A stretch of DNA of 64,000 nucleotides, taken from NCBI GenBank assembly GCA_035547755.1, contig DASZUG010000028.1, forward strand, positions 1 to 64,000, read 5' to 3'. The notes below the pieces were generated by a model. It did no database searches, was not told the DNA's origin, and was given only the letters and a program-made list of their open reading frames with translations. Every line of letters begins with the position of its first letter. The stretch's first letter is position 1. This document shows, one piece after another, positions 7,447 through 16,947 of this stretch. This DNA comes from Mesorhizobium_L sp035547755 (lineage in GTDB: Bacteria; Pseudomonadota; Alphaproteobacteria; Rhizobiales; Rhizobiaceae). The translations under genes were made by a program, and so were the position numbers.

Positions 7447-7913
7447 TGACCACAATCGACGAAATGAGAGCGGAACTGGTCGTCGAAGCGGCCATGACGT
7501 GGCTCGGCACGCCTTACCGGCATCAGGGTTCATTGAAAGGCGTCGGCTGCGACTGCCTGGGACTGGTGCGCGGCGTCTGGCGGGAGCTTTACGGCGTCGA
7601 GCCGGAAGACCCTGGGCCTTACGCCGCCGACTGGGCGGAAACAGGCGGTAAGGACAGGCTGCTCGAAGCCGCGCGCCGATATTGTTGCGAAAAGCCGGGA
7701 GATCTTGTTGCGGCGGGCGATCTCGTGATTTTTCGCTGGCGGCCGAATGCGCCAGCCAAGCACGCCGGCATCATGGTCGCGCCCGGCCGCTTCATCCATG
7801 CTTACCAGGGGCAGGCAGTGCTTGTATCGGCGCTTGTGCCGCATTGGCGCCGTCGCATAGCCGGTGTGTTCGCATTCCCCGCATCCCCGTCGAAGCTCGA
7901 TCCCCGAGGCTGA
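7443..7913 (+). CDS. NlpC/P60 family peptidase (GTA gp14-like)
   Basis: A 156-residue NlpC/P60 cell-wall peptidase of the phage/GTA type, which would cut the peptide stems of peptidoglycan during DNA delivery. The catalytic Cys lies in GCDCLGLVRG, the His in KHAGIM, and a further conserved His in FIHAYQG. The gene overlaps gp13 by 4 bp and is followed six bases later by the hub gene. Two in-frame ATGs, at 7443 and 7446, are equivalent. There is no signal peptide, as expected for a tail-borne enzyme. Confidence 0.9.
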   Translation: MMTTIDEMRAELVVEAAMTWLGTPYRHQGSLKGVGCDCLGLVRGVWRELYGVEPEDPGPYAADWAETGGKDRLLEAARRYCCEKPGDLVAAGDLVIFRWRPNAPAKHAGIMVAPGRFIHAYQGQAVLVSALVPHWRRRIAGVFAFPASPSKLDPRG

Positions 7914-7919
7914 TTTCTT

Positions 7920-10900
7920 ATGGCGACATTGCTTTTACAAGCTGCCGGGTCATTCCTCGGCGGTTTTCTTGGTCCTGTCGGTGCGGCCATCGGCTCCGCC
8001 GCTGGAGCCACGGCCGGCTATCTCGTCGACCGCGCGCTGATCGACAGCACGCAGCATTATACGCGCGGAAAGCTTGCGAGCGCCGCGCCCTTCACCGCGG
8101 AGGACGGCGCGCCTATACCGCGCGTCTATGGCGCGGCTCGCGTAGGCGGCACGATGATCTGGGCGACGCGCTTCGAGGAAAGCCGCAAGACGAAGCGCCA
8201 GGGTTTCAAGGGCGGCGCGAGCGTCACAACCTATTCCTACTTTGCCAATGTCGCTTTCCTGCTCTGCGAGGGCGAAATCGCCGGATTGCGCCGCATCTGG
8301 GCGGATGGGCGCGAACTCGACCAGACTCTTTACGAGATCCGCGTTTATCAGGGTACCGAGGATCAGCAGCCCGATCCACTGATCGAGGCCAAGCAAGGTT
8401 CCGGCAACACGCCGGCCTATCGCGGCTCGGCCTATATCGTTTTCGAGCATTTCCCGCTTGGCGATTACGGCAACCGGATTCCGCAGTTCCAGTTCGAAGT
8501 GCTGAAGCCGGCCGGCGATCTCCACAAGCAGATACGAGCTGTCGCGCTCATTCCCGGCGCAACGGAATATGGCCTCTCGCCCGACCCGATAACGTATGCT
8601 GCGCAGAAGGGTGCCAGCGAGGCGGTCAACCGTCATGTTCTGACCGCGCGGTCCGACCTTGTCGCTTCGCTCGACGAGTTGCAGGCGCTTTGCCCGAATG
8701 TCGAGAACATCGGCCTGGTCGTGACCTGGTTTGGCAATGATTTGAGGGCAGGGCAATGCGCCATTCGGCCGATGGTGACGCAGGCCGATCCGCACGGCTT
8801 CTCGCAGGATTGGAAGGTTTCGGGGATAGAGCGTGCGGATGCGCCGGTTGTCTCGATGGTGAACGGCGCCGCGGCGTATGGCGGCACCCATCCGACAGGA
8901 CTGTGATGGACGCGATCGCCGAGATCAGGGGGAGGGGCCTGAAGGTCACGCTCTATCCCTTCATGATGATGGATATTCCTGCCGAGAACAGCCTGCCCGA
9001 TCCGTATGGCGGCGCGGCGCAGGCGGCCTATCCCTGGCGCGGTCGCATCACCTCCGCGCTCGCGCCGGGACTTTCGGGGACTTCGGACAAAACCGCGGCT
9101 GTGCGCGCCGAAATCGCGGCGTTCTGCGGCGATGCCGCCATTTCCGATTTCGCGACACAGGCGGACACGATTCCCTTTTCCGGGAATGCAACGGATTGGG
9201 GATATCGCCGTCTCATTCTCCACTACGCCCATCTCGCGGTCGCAGCGGGCGGCGTCGATTCCTTCCTGCTCGGCTCCGAGATGCGCGGCCTGACGACGCT
9301 CAGGGACGCCGCCAACGCGTTCCCATTCGTCGAGGCGCTTGCTGCACTTGCGGCCGATGCGCGCTCCGTGCTGGGAGCCGCGACCAAAATCACCTATGGC
9401 GCCGATTGGAGCGAGTATTTCGGCTATCACCCTCCCGATGGTTCGAATGACGTCTTTTTCCATCTCGACCCGCTCTGGTCGCATACCGCTGTCGATGCCG
9501 TCGGGATCGACAATTACATGCCGTTGTCCGACTGGCGCGATGCCGACTATGCCGGCGGCAATCCGGACGGGTTTTCCGGTCCATACGATCCGGACGGGCT
9601 GCGCGCGGCGGTTGCGGGTGGCGAAGGCTATGACTGGTATTATGAAAGCTCGGAAGCGCGTTCGGCGAGACAGCGCAGCGCAATCACGGATGGAGCCTTC
9701 GGCAAGCCATGGGTCTTCCGCTACAAGGACATCCTGAACTGGTGGAGCAACAATCACTATAACCGAGTTGCGGGTGTGGAAGCCTCCACGCCGACAGCTT
9801 GGGCGCCGCAGAGCAAGCCGGTATGGTTCAGTGAATTCGGCTGTCCGGCCGTCGACAAGGGCCCAAACCAGCCCAACGTCTTTCCCGACCCGAAATCGTC
9901 GGAGAGCGCCGTCCCCTATTTTTCGAGCGGCGGCCGCTCCGATCTCGCGCAGCATCGTTTCCTTTCGGCCCATTACAGCTATTGGGACCCGGCGAGCGCT
10001 GTTTTCGATCCCGCACAGAACCCGGTCTCCAGCGTCTATGGCGGCCAGATGGTCGATATGGAGCGGCTCTATGTCTGGGCCTGGGATGCACGGCCCTTTC
10101 CGGCATTCCCGCTGCTTTCCGACGCCTGGAGCGACGGGGCCGACTGGTCCGCGGGGCATTGGCTGAACGGGCGGCTGGTGTCGCCTGAAATTGGCGATCT
10201 CGCGAACGCGATTCTCGGGGACCACGGCTTGCCGGCCGCAGAAGTGTCCAAGGCGGACGGAAGCGTCGCCGGTTATGTCGTGTCGCACCCCGATACGGCG
10301 CGCTCGACCCTCGAACCGCTTTCCGATCTGTTCGGCCTGTCAGCCTTCGAGCAGGCAGGCGATCTCGTCTTCATGAGCGAAAATGCGCTGGCTACCACAG
10401 GCACGCTCATTGACGAGATGGTGGCGGCGGATGGCGGCACGCCGGCCATGCGCAAAACGCGCGACCCTGATCATGCGCTTCCTGCAAGCGCGATGCTGCA
10501 GTTCCAGGATCCTTTGAACGAATACCAGGCGGCGTCCGCCCGCAGACGGCGGAGCGACGTGTCGGGCGCCGCTGAGCAGACGATAGGCTTTTCCGGCGTT
10601 CTGGAGACCGGCCAGGCGGATGCGCTCGTCGCGGATTGGCTGAGGCGTGATTGGGCGGGGCGCGAACAGATAGACTTTGCCTTGCCGGCTGGCGACGCCG
10701 ATGCGCTCCCGGGCTCGATCGTCAGGCTGACGGATGCGGGCGGAACGCAGGATTATGTCGTCGCCGAAATCGATGAAGGATTGACGCGCCGGGTCAGCGC
10801 GCGTCGTATCGAGCGGGTTGCGCCATTTCCGTGGCGCACGGGTTTGCCCGCTTATGCCTCGCTGTCGTCGACAATCGTCGGCGAGCCGCTCGCTCATTTT

Positions 10901-11818
10901 CTCGATCTGCCTATGAATGCCAGCGTTGCGCCGGAAAGTCGTTTCTGCGCAGCTGTCTGGTCGAAACCGTGGAAATCGGAGGTGCTCTACGCGTCGCCTG
11001 AAGACACTGGTTTCGGCCTTCGCTCGACTGCATCGCTGCCTGCCATCATCGGCGAACTTGCTGATCCGCTCGAGGGTGCATTCTCCGGCCGTATCGATTT
11101 CGCCCGGACGATCACGGTCAGACTTTATGATGGCGAACTGCAAAGCATCAGCCGCCTGCAGATGTTGAACGGCGCCAATGTCGCAGCCGTCCTGACGGCG
11201 AGCGGTGTGTGGGAGGTTTTGCAATTCAAGAACGCGGTCGAGACAGCGCCCTCGGTGTGGACGCTTTCTGGCTTGTTGCGCGGGCAACTCGGCACCGACG
11301 ACGCGATGCGAGCAGGTGCCGTCGATGGTGCACCCTTCGTTCTGATCGATGACGCCATTTTCCCGGCGGGATTGCGGTCTTCCGAAATAGGGCTCCTCCT
11401 GAATTGGCGGGTTGGCCCGGCTGGTTACGATTTCTCCAGCCCCGCGTTCAGCCTCTACAGCGAAACGGGCGGCGTTCGCGCACTGACGCCACTTTCCCCC
11501 GTTCACCTCGAAGCCGAGCGGCAGGCCGACGGAAGCATCGCTGTCGGTTGGATACGGCGAGGGCGGGTGGACGCCGACAACTGGCTCGGCGCCGACATTC
11601 CGCTTGGCGAGGAATACGAAGCCTATCAGGTCGATGTGTCGGCAGCGGGTAATATGGTGCGCAGCGCCACCATCTCGTCGCCATCCTGGACCTATCCATC
11701 CTCCGATCTTTCGGCAGATTTCCCGTCCCTGCCGGAGGAGATCGAGATCACCGTCCGGCAGGTCAGCGCCTCTGTCGGTCCAGGCCTTCCGGCTAGTTGC
11801 GCGATCCCCCTCCGCTGA
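7920..11818 (+). pseudogene. GTA hub / host-specificity protein (gp15-like), frameshifted
   Basis: The large tail-tip protein (megatron) with a GTA TIM-barrel-like domain, about 1,299 residues if intact. The N-terminal part (7920-8906) ends at AAYGGTHPTGL and a stop. The rest continues in the -1 frame from about 8888, where PSDRTVMDAIAEIRG restores the family sequence (GGT-PSD-). The data fit loss of one C from a CCCC run (ACCCCATCC to ACCCATCC at 8886-8893). Downstream the TIM-barrel region (LYPFMMMDIP, NDVFFHLDPLW, WFSEFGCPAVDKG) and the C-terminal phage-tail domains are intact. The two ORFs may be made as separate fragments, the gene may be dead, or the base may be a sequencing error; the rest shows no decay. 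Confidence 0.85.
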
Positions 11819-11858
11819 TGTTCCGTCACGTTTTTTCAACAGGAAAAGGAGAAGAAAG

Positions 11859-12065
11859 ATGGATTCCACCAAGCCCTGGTACCTGTCCCGGACGCTGTGG
11901 GCATCCTTTGTCACAGTTGCGACATCCGTCGCGGGCCTGTTTGGCCTGTCTCTCGCGGGGGTGGACAATTCAACGCTGACCGATACGGTATTGCAGGTCA
12001 TCACTGCCGGCTCCGGCGTAGCGGCGATTATCGGAAGGTTGGGAGCCGTTCATAAATTGCATTGA
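11859..12065 (+). CDS. Small holin-like membrane protein after the hub gene
   Basis: A 68-residue protein with two hydrophobic segments (about residues 13-33 and 42-60) separated by a short polar loop, and a positively charged end, the layout of small phage holins. Start ATG is preceded by AAGGAG at seven bases. It begins 40 bp after the hub gene and is the last gene of the cluster. The WYLSRTLWASFV opening resembles small phage holin-type proteins, but no family assignment can be proved by eye. It could let a lysin pass the inner membrane at GTA release; it could also be an unrelated membrane peptide. Confidence 0.65.
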   Translation: MDSTKPWYLSRTLWASFVTVATSVAGLFGLSLAGVDNSTLTDTVLQVITAGSGVAAIIGRLGAVHKLH

Positions 12066-12068
12066 AAG

Positions 12069-12135
12069 GTCCGCGGAACAGGCATTCGATCATGAGTGGA
12101 ATTCGGTTCCCCTCGTCAATCCTGCTTCCGCGGAT
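12069..12135. promoter_or_regulatory. Inverted repeat upstream of the feu-like operon
   Basis: Arms GTCCGCGGAA-CAGG (12069-12082) and CCTGCTTCCGCGGAT (12121-12135) are inverted copies with a perfect 9-bp core (TCCGCGGAA/TTCCGCGGA) and one bulged base. They lie between the GTA-like cluster and the secreted-protein gene that heads the two-component operon. They may be an operator or a hairpin. Confidence 0.4.
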
Positions 12136-12176
12136 CGTTCATTCGATATTCAGCCGAGGAGGACTAAAGGCAGATT

Positions 12177-12485
12177 ATGGAATATGTTCGTCCTCTCATC
12201 CATGCCTTTGTGCTGCTCGGCTTCTGTCTCTCGCCTGCCGTTGCGGGCGCAATGCCGTCCGTCGGCGGCGCCTCCGGCGATTCCGCACCGGTTTCCGATG
12301 TGATCCCCGTCGGCGTGGATTGCTATTCTACAGGTCAGAAGGTAGCGGAGCAGAACGGCGGACAACTCGCGCGCGCCGCTCCGCAGAACCGAGGTGGACG
12401 TACCGTTTGCGTTATCGTCGTGTTGGTTCCGGCAAAGGATGGACAGCGCCCGCGCCGCGTGGAATTTATCGTCCCTGCCAAGTAA
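12177..12485 (+). CDS. Small secreted protein, candidate FeuN-like modulator
   Basis: A 102-residue protein with a signal peptide (hydrophobic core about residues 7-20, likely cleavage after AVAGA). The mature part ends in a PepSY-like pattern: GQKVAEQNGGQLARA, then RTVCVIVVLVPAKDGQRPRRVEFIV. In Sinorhizobium meliloti a small periplasmic protein, FeuN, is encoded just upstream of feuP and restrains the FeuQ kinase. Position, size and export fit that role here, while sequence identity is not something I can measure. An AAGG ribosome-binding site precedes the ATG; 107 bp separate the stop from the response regulator. Confidence 0.65.
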   Translation: MEYVRPLIHAFVLLGFCLSPAVAGAMPSVGGASGDSAPVSDVIPVGVDCYSTGQKVAEQNGGQLARAAPQNRGGRTVCVIVVLVPAKDGQRPRRVEFIVPAK

Positions 12486-12592
12486 GAATAAGCAACGGTC
12501 GGGCAATCTGGGATTCGATGGGAATAGTGAGTGCTATCTCATCGTGCTTTTGGATTTTAGCATCTCTCCCAGCGACGAAGGACGAGAACGGC

Positions 12593-13258
12593 ATGCGGGT
12601 ACTGGTGGTCGAGGATGACAAGCAACTGAACAGGCAGATAGCCGAGGCGCTTGTCGATGCCGGTTATGTCGTCGATCGCGCCTATGACGGCGAAGAGGGG
12701 CATTTTCTCGGAGACACGGAGCCCTATGATGCCGTGGTCCTGGATATAGGCCTGCCGCAGATGGATGGCATTTCCGTCATCGAGCGTTGGCGTCGCGACG
12801 GGCGCAAGATGCCGGTCCTTATCCTGACGGCGCGTGACCGCTGGAGCGACAAGGTTTCGGGCATCGACGCCGGCGCGGACGATTATGTCACCAAACCCTA
12901 TCATATCGAGGAAGTGCTGGCGCGCGTCAGGGCGCTCATCCGCCGTGCCGCGGGCCATGCCTCGTCGGAACTGGAATGCGGTCCGCTCCTTCTCGACACC
13001 AAATCCTCCAAGGCGACAGTCGACGGGGTCCCCCTCAAGCTCACGTCCCACGAGTTCCGCCTCCTTGCCTATCTGATACACCACAAAGGAAAGGTGGTCT
13101 CCCGAACGGAATTGGTGGAACATCTCTACGATCAGGATTTTGATCGCGATTCCAACACGATAGAGGTATTCGTCGGACGCCTGCGCAGGAAAATGGGCGT
13201 CGATCTGATCGAGACGGTACGCGGAATGGGCTACCGTATGCGTGAGCCGGAAACGTGA
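12593..13258 (+). CDS. feuP: OmpR-family response regulator, FeuP-like
   Basis: A 221-residue DNA-binding response regulator with a receiver domain at residues 1-115 (acidic pair VEDD near residue 7, phospho-acceptor D51 in VVLDIGLP, Lys in TKPYH) and an OmpR/PhoB winged helix from about residue 125 ending in VRGMGYRM. The upstream-extended frame is discarded because the receiver starts at MRVLVVEDD. Its order with a sensor kinase, the ccm/cyc genes, degP and glnE matches the rhizobial feuPQ region. There FeuP controls cyclic-glucan export (ndvA). The kinase gene overlaps its end by 17 bp. Confidence 0.85.
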   Translation: MRVLVVEDDKQLNRQIAEALVDAGYVVDRAYDGEEGHFLGDTEPYDAVVLDIGLPQMDGISVIERWRRDGRKMPVLILTARDRWSDKVSGIDAGADDYVTKPYHIEEVLARVRALIRRAAGHASSELECGPLLLDTKSSKATVDGVPLKLTSHEFRLLAYLIHHKGKVVSRTELVEHLYDQDFDRDSNTIEVFVGRLRRKMGVDLIETVRGMGYRMREPET

Positions 13259-14669
13259 TCCTATCGCCTCTCCCGCAGTGGAAATCTCTCGGGCGATGAA
13301 ACTCGGACCACGATCCGTCACCTTTCGCGTCATCGCGTTTTCGACGGTGTGGGCAGTCGTCATGCTGGTCGTGGTGGCGACCATCATCTCGACGCTTTAC
13401 CGGCAGGCCAGCGAGCATAGTTTCCAGAGCCTGCTGCAGGCGCATCTGTTCAATCTGATCAGTTCCGTCAGCGTTTCCGACAGCGGCAGCCTTGTCGGTT
13501 CGCCGGACCTCGGCGATCTCCGTTTCAGCATCCCACGATCCGGCTGGTATTGGTCGGTGACGCCGGTTTCCAAGGATCTGACCGGAGAATTGCGCTCGAT
13601 TTCCATGACAGGACCCATTCCGTCGCCCTCTGTCCAGAAAGTCCCTTTCAATTCCGATTTCCAGCGCCACTATACGGCGACCGGGCTTGCCGGCGAGCGC
13701 ATAGAAGCGGTCGAGAGCGAGTTCGTTCTGGACACCAAGAATCGCGTCGCCCGCTTCCGCGTCATCGGCAACAGAAGCGAACTCGACGGCGACATAGCCC
13801 GCTTCGACAACAAGGTTTATGCCTATCTCGCGCTTTTCGGCGCCGGCATGATCGCCATCAACGCCATAGCGATCCTGATAGGCTTGCGGCCGCTCGATCG
13901 TGTCCGAAAGGCGCTTGCGCGGGTGAGAGAGGGGGAAGCGACCCGCCTCGACGGCAAATTCCCCGCCGAGATCGAGCCGCTTGCCAATGAAACCAATGCA
14001 CTGATTGAAAACAACAGGCGCATCGTAGAGCGCGCGCGAACGCAGGTCGGCAATCTGGCCCACTCGCTCAAGACGCCGCTTGCGATCTTGTTGAACGAAA
14101 GCAGGCAGATCGGAGGAGAAAAGGGTTATCTCGTCGGCGGGCAGGCTGCGGCCATGCAGCAGCAAGTGGATCATTATCTGCAGCGGGCGCGCATTGCCGC
14201 ACAGCGCGACAGCGTCGTCTTCAGGACGCAGTTGAAGCCCCTGCTGGAACGGCTTGTCAGGGTTATGGTGAAACTCAATCCCGATGCGCAGATCGCGCTC
14301 TCCCTGCCGGATGAAGATGTGAAATTCGCCGGTGAAAGCGAGGATTTCGAGGAGATAACGGGTAATCTTCTCGAGAACGCAGTAAAATGGGCGAACCGGC
14401 AGGTCATGGTTACTCTCTTGCCCGCGCCCGGCGGCCCGGATGGCGAGATGTTCATGCTGGCTATAGAAGACGATGGTCCGGGTATCCCCGAAGACAAGGC
14501 GCGCGAAGTCCTGAAGCGCGGCAGACGTCTGGACGAGACGAAGCCCGGTAGCGGCCTCGGCCTGTCGATCGTCTATGACCTTATCCGCGAATATGACGGA
14601 AAGCTGTTGCTGGAACGCTCCCCCCTCGGTGGACTGCGGGCGACCGTGCTTTTGCGGCAGGCGCAGTGA
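13242..14669 (+). CDS. feuQ: Sensor histidine kinase, FeuQ-like
   Basis: A 475-residue PhoQ-type inner-membrane kinase. Two membrane segments (about residues 28-50 and 193-214) flank a periplasmic sensor of about 140 residues. A HAMP-like linker follows, then the H-box LAHSLKTPLA (phospho-acceptor H274), an N-box (EITGNLLENAVKWA) and G-boxes (DDGPGIPED, GSGLGLSIV). The start is taken as GTG at 13242, overlapping the regulator; an ATG at 13296 is the alternative and would still leave the first membrane segment whole. It would phosphorylate FeuP, and the secreted protein encoded upstream may inhibit it. Confidence 0.82.
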   Translation: MSRKRDPIASPAVEISRAMKLGPRSVTFRVIAFSTVWAVVMLVVVATIISTLYRQASEHSFQSLLQAHLFNLISSVSVSDSGSLVGSPDLGDLRFSIPRSGWYWSVTPVSKDLTGELRSISMTGPIPSPSVQKVPFNSDFQRHYTATGLAGERIEAVESEFVLDTKNRVARFRVIGNRSELDGDIARFDNKVYAYLALFGAGMIAINAIAILIGLRPLDRVRKALARVREGEATRLDGKFPAEIEPLANETNALIENNRRIVERARTQVGNLAHSLKTPLAILLNESRQIGGEKGYLVGGQAAAMQQQVDHYLQRARIAAQRDSVVFRTQLKPLLERLVRVMVKLNPDAQIALSLPDEDVKFAGESEDFEEITGNLLENAVKWANRQVMVTLLPAPGGPDGEMFMLAIEDDGPGIPEDKAREVLKRGRRLDETKPGSGLGLSIVYDLIREYDGKLLLERSPLGGLRATVLLRQAQ

Positions 14670-14805
14670 AATCCCGATGCCTTTGACCGAAAGCCATTTC
14701 GGCGGACATCGTGCCAAAAGTTGAAATCCGGCCCGAAAAGCGCCAGATTGCCACCGCGATATAGCGCGGCGGACCATTTACAGGCACGAGGGGCTCACCG
14801 ACTTC

Positions 14806-15252
14806 ATGAGCAGAAAATTCTTTTGCGCGGTTCTGCTGGCTGTAGCAGGACTGATGACGGGTTGTGCGTCTCACGGCACGTCCAAGCCTCAAACCACGGT
14901 ATCCGGCAGCCCGGCGAAGCCGGCGGGCGGGAAAGTCGGTTCGACGATCCTGCAGGAGATGAATGGTGGCCTGATCGGCGGATCGATTGGCGCCGGACTG
15001 AGCAGGCAGGATCGCCGCAGCGCGCTCGAGGCGGAGTACAAGGCGCTCGAATACACGCCGAGCGGCCAGCCGGTGCCCTGGCAGAATGCCGGGTCAAAAT
15101 ATCGCGGGCAGGTGGTGGCGGGTCAGCCTTATCAGGTCGGATCTCAGAATTGCCGGCAATATACGGATACGGTCTTCACGGCGGAAACCTCGCAAACCGG
15201 GCGCGGCGCCGCCTGCCGCAATCCCGACGGAAGCTGGACGCCGCTCAACTGA
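14806..15252 (+). CDS. Outer-membrane lipoprotein, 17-kDa surface antigen-like
   Basis: A 148-residue lipoprotein. The signal peptide ends in the lipobox LMTGC, with the lipidated Cys at residue 20. A short Gly-rich glycine-zipper-like patch follows (NGGLIGGSIGAGLSRQ near residue 50), then a compact C-terminal domain with a conserved Cys pair (QNCRQYTDT and GAACRNPDGSW). This resembles the surface antigen family seen in alphaproteobacteria (RT0821/Lpp0805-like). It sits between the two-component pair and the cytochrome c maturation genes and probably has its own promoter in the 136-bp gap upstream. Confidence 0.75.
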   Translation: MSRKFFCAVLLAVAGLMTGCASHGTSKPQTTVSGSPAKPAGGKVGSTILQEMNGGLIGGSIGAGLSRQDRRSALEAEYKALEYTPSGQPVPWQNAGSKYRGQVVAGQPYQVGSQNCRQYTDTVFTAETSQTGRGAACRNPDGSWTPLN

Positions 15253-15353
15253 TCTCTATCTCTGCCAACATAACGCCGATTTTACCTGCCGCCGCCAAAT
15301 CGCCGCATCGCGCGTCTGTTGGCTTTGGCCCGCTTGATCGATAAGAGAACCGC

Positions 15354-16496
15354 ATGTGGTTCTGGGTCGTCGCCGCGCTTTTGACATTGGGATCGTGCCT
15401 CGCGATCCTGTGGCCGCTGATGCGCCCGGTCCGGGGTGTCGCAGCGGGCGGCGCACATGACATCGAGGTCTATCGCGACCAACTGTCTGAATTGGAGCGC
15501 GATTCGGCGCGTGGCCTGATCAGCCCGTTGGAAGCCGAGGAAGCAAGGACCGAGATAGCGCGGCGTATTCTTCGCGCTGATCAAAAGCGTGTTCCTGGCG
15601 CTGCCTACAGTAGCAAATCCGGCAAATGGGTCGTCACGGCTGCGGTGCTCGCTGTGCCGCTCGTCAGCTGGGGCCTTTATTCGCTTATCGGCTCTCCGGG
15701 TCTTCCAGGCGAACCGCTGGCGGAACGGCTAGCGAAAAATCCCGCCAATAGCAGCGTCGATGAGCTTGTTGCCCGCGCCGAGGCCTATCTGGCCAAGAAC
15801 CCGTCGGATGCACGCGGCTGGGAAGTCCTTGCGCCGATCTATGTCCGCATGAACCGCTTCAGCGATGCGGTGGGTGCCTACCAAAACGCCATCCGGCTGG
15901 CCGGCGACAGCGCCAAGCTTGAAGCCGGGCTCGGCGAAGCCATGGCGGGCGCCGATGGCGGCATGATCTCCGCTCGCGCTGAAGCGGCCTTCCATAAGGC
16001 CTTGCAGTTGCAGCCCTCCAACGAGAAAGCGCGCTTCTTTCTGGCGACGGCCGCAGCGCAGGGCGGCAGAAAGGAAGAAGCTGCAACCGCCTTGCATTCC
16101 ATGCTGGCCGATCTCTCTCCCGATTCTCCCTGGCGCGGGCCTGTGAGCGAGGCGCTCGCAAGCCTGTCTGGCAATCCCGCTGCGACGGCGACGGGAAATG
16201 CAAAGTCCGCTCCCGGTCCCTCCGCCGCCGATGTGCAGGCGGCTTCCGGCATGTCCGGCGCGGATCGCCTGAAAATGATCGAGGGAATGGTGGCCAATCT
16301 CGACCAGAAGCTCAGGAAAAATCCGGCTGATCCCGAAGGCTGGCGGCGCCTCGTCCGTTCCTACAAGGTGCTGGGCAAGGACAAGGAGGCGCAGGATGCC
16401 GTGCAGCGCGGCGTCACCGCTCTTGGCGCGGGGACGAGTGCGGCGAAGAACCTCCAGACTTTCGCCGCTTCGCTGGGCCTCGCGCGGACGGAGTGA
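15354..16496 (+). CDS. ccmI: Cytochrome c-type biogenesis protein CcmI (CycH)
   Basis: A 380-residue apocytochrome c chaperone. Membrane segments near residues 3-22 and 84-106 frame a cytoplasmic loop with the typical VYRDQLSELERDSARGLI. The periplasmic C-terminal part carries TPR-like repeats (for example near residues 140-175 and 200-235). CcmI holds unfolded apocytochrome and hands it to CcmF/CcmH for heme attachment. It is the first gene of the contiguous ccmI-ccmE-ccmF-ccmH operon (cycHJKL in rhizobia), with only three bases to ccmE. Confidence 0.93.
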   Translation: MWFWVVAALLTLGSCLAILWPLMRPVRGVAAGGAHDIEVYRDQLSELERDSARGLISPLEAEEARTEIARRILRADQKRVPGAAYSSKSGKWVVTAAVLAVPLVSWGLYSLIGSPGLPGEPLAERLAKNPANSSVDELVARAEAYLAKNPSDARGWEVLAPIYVRMNRFSDAVGAYQNAIRLAGDSAKLEAGLGEAMAGADGGMISARAEAAFHKALQLQPSNEKARFFLATAAAQGGRKEEAATALHSMLADLSPDSPWRGPVSEALASLSGNPAATATGNAKSAPGPSAADVQAASGMSGADRLKMIEGMVANLDQKLRKNPADPEGWRRLVRSYKVLGKDKEAQDAVQRGVTALGAGTSAAKNLQTFAASLGLARTE

Positions 16497-16499
16497 AGC

Positions 16500-16934
16500 G
16501 TGACCCGGAAACAAAAACGGCTTTCGGTCATTCTCGGCGGCCTCGTCTTTCTCGGCGCGGCGACCACGCTGACCTTTGTCGCGCTCGGACAGAAGACCTC
16601 CTATTTCTACATGCCGTCCGATCTCGCCACCAACATCGTTGCCCCCGGCCAGCAAATTCGCCTCGGCGGTCTCGTCAAGGACGGGACGCTGGTGCGCGAC
16701 AAGGGGGCGACCGTTACTTTCGACGTAACCGACAAGAAGAAGACGGTGAAAGTCACTTATACCGGAATTCTTCCCGATCTTTTTCGGGAAGGGCAGGGCG
16801 TCGTCGTGGAAGGCGCCTTCAATCCGGGCGGCACGTTTGTAGCCGACAGCGTACTTGCAAAGCATGACGAGCGCTATATGCCGAAGAATGTCGCGGACGG
16901 ACTGAAGGCAAAAGGCGTCTGGCAGCCGGACTAG
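16500..16934 (+). CDS. ccmE: Cytochrome c maturation heme chaperone CcmE (CycJ)
   Basis: A 144-residue periplasmic heme chaperone anchored by one N-terminal membrane segment (residues 8-28). The covalent heme-binding His is H122 in LAKHDERYMP; a Tyr (Y126) lies nearby as in other CcmE proteins. The OB-fold core includes the TGILPDLFREGQGVV segment. Translation starts at GTG, three bases after ccmI, with GGAG six bases upstream. It carries heme from CcmABCD, not in this window, to CcmF. Confidence 0.95.
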   Translation: MTRKQKRLSVILGGLVFLGAATTLTFVALGQKTSYFYMPSDLATNIVAPGQQIRLGGLVKDGTLVRDKGATVTFDVTDKKKTVKVTYTGILPDLFREGQGVVVEGAFNPGGTFVADSVLAKHDERYMPKNVADGLKAKGVWQPD

Positions 16935-16947
16935 AATAAGGGAAGCC

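Noticed and set aside
1..12065. Complete temperate prophage
   Set aside because: No integrase, repressor, lysogeny or replication genes and no attachment-site repeats are present. Gene order and short tape measure fit a GTA-like cluster better.
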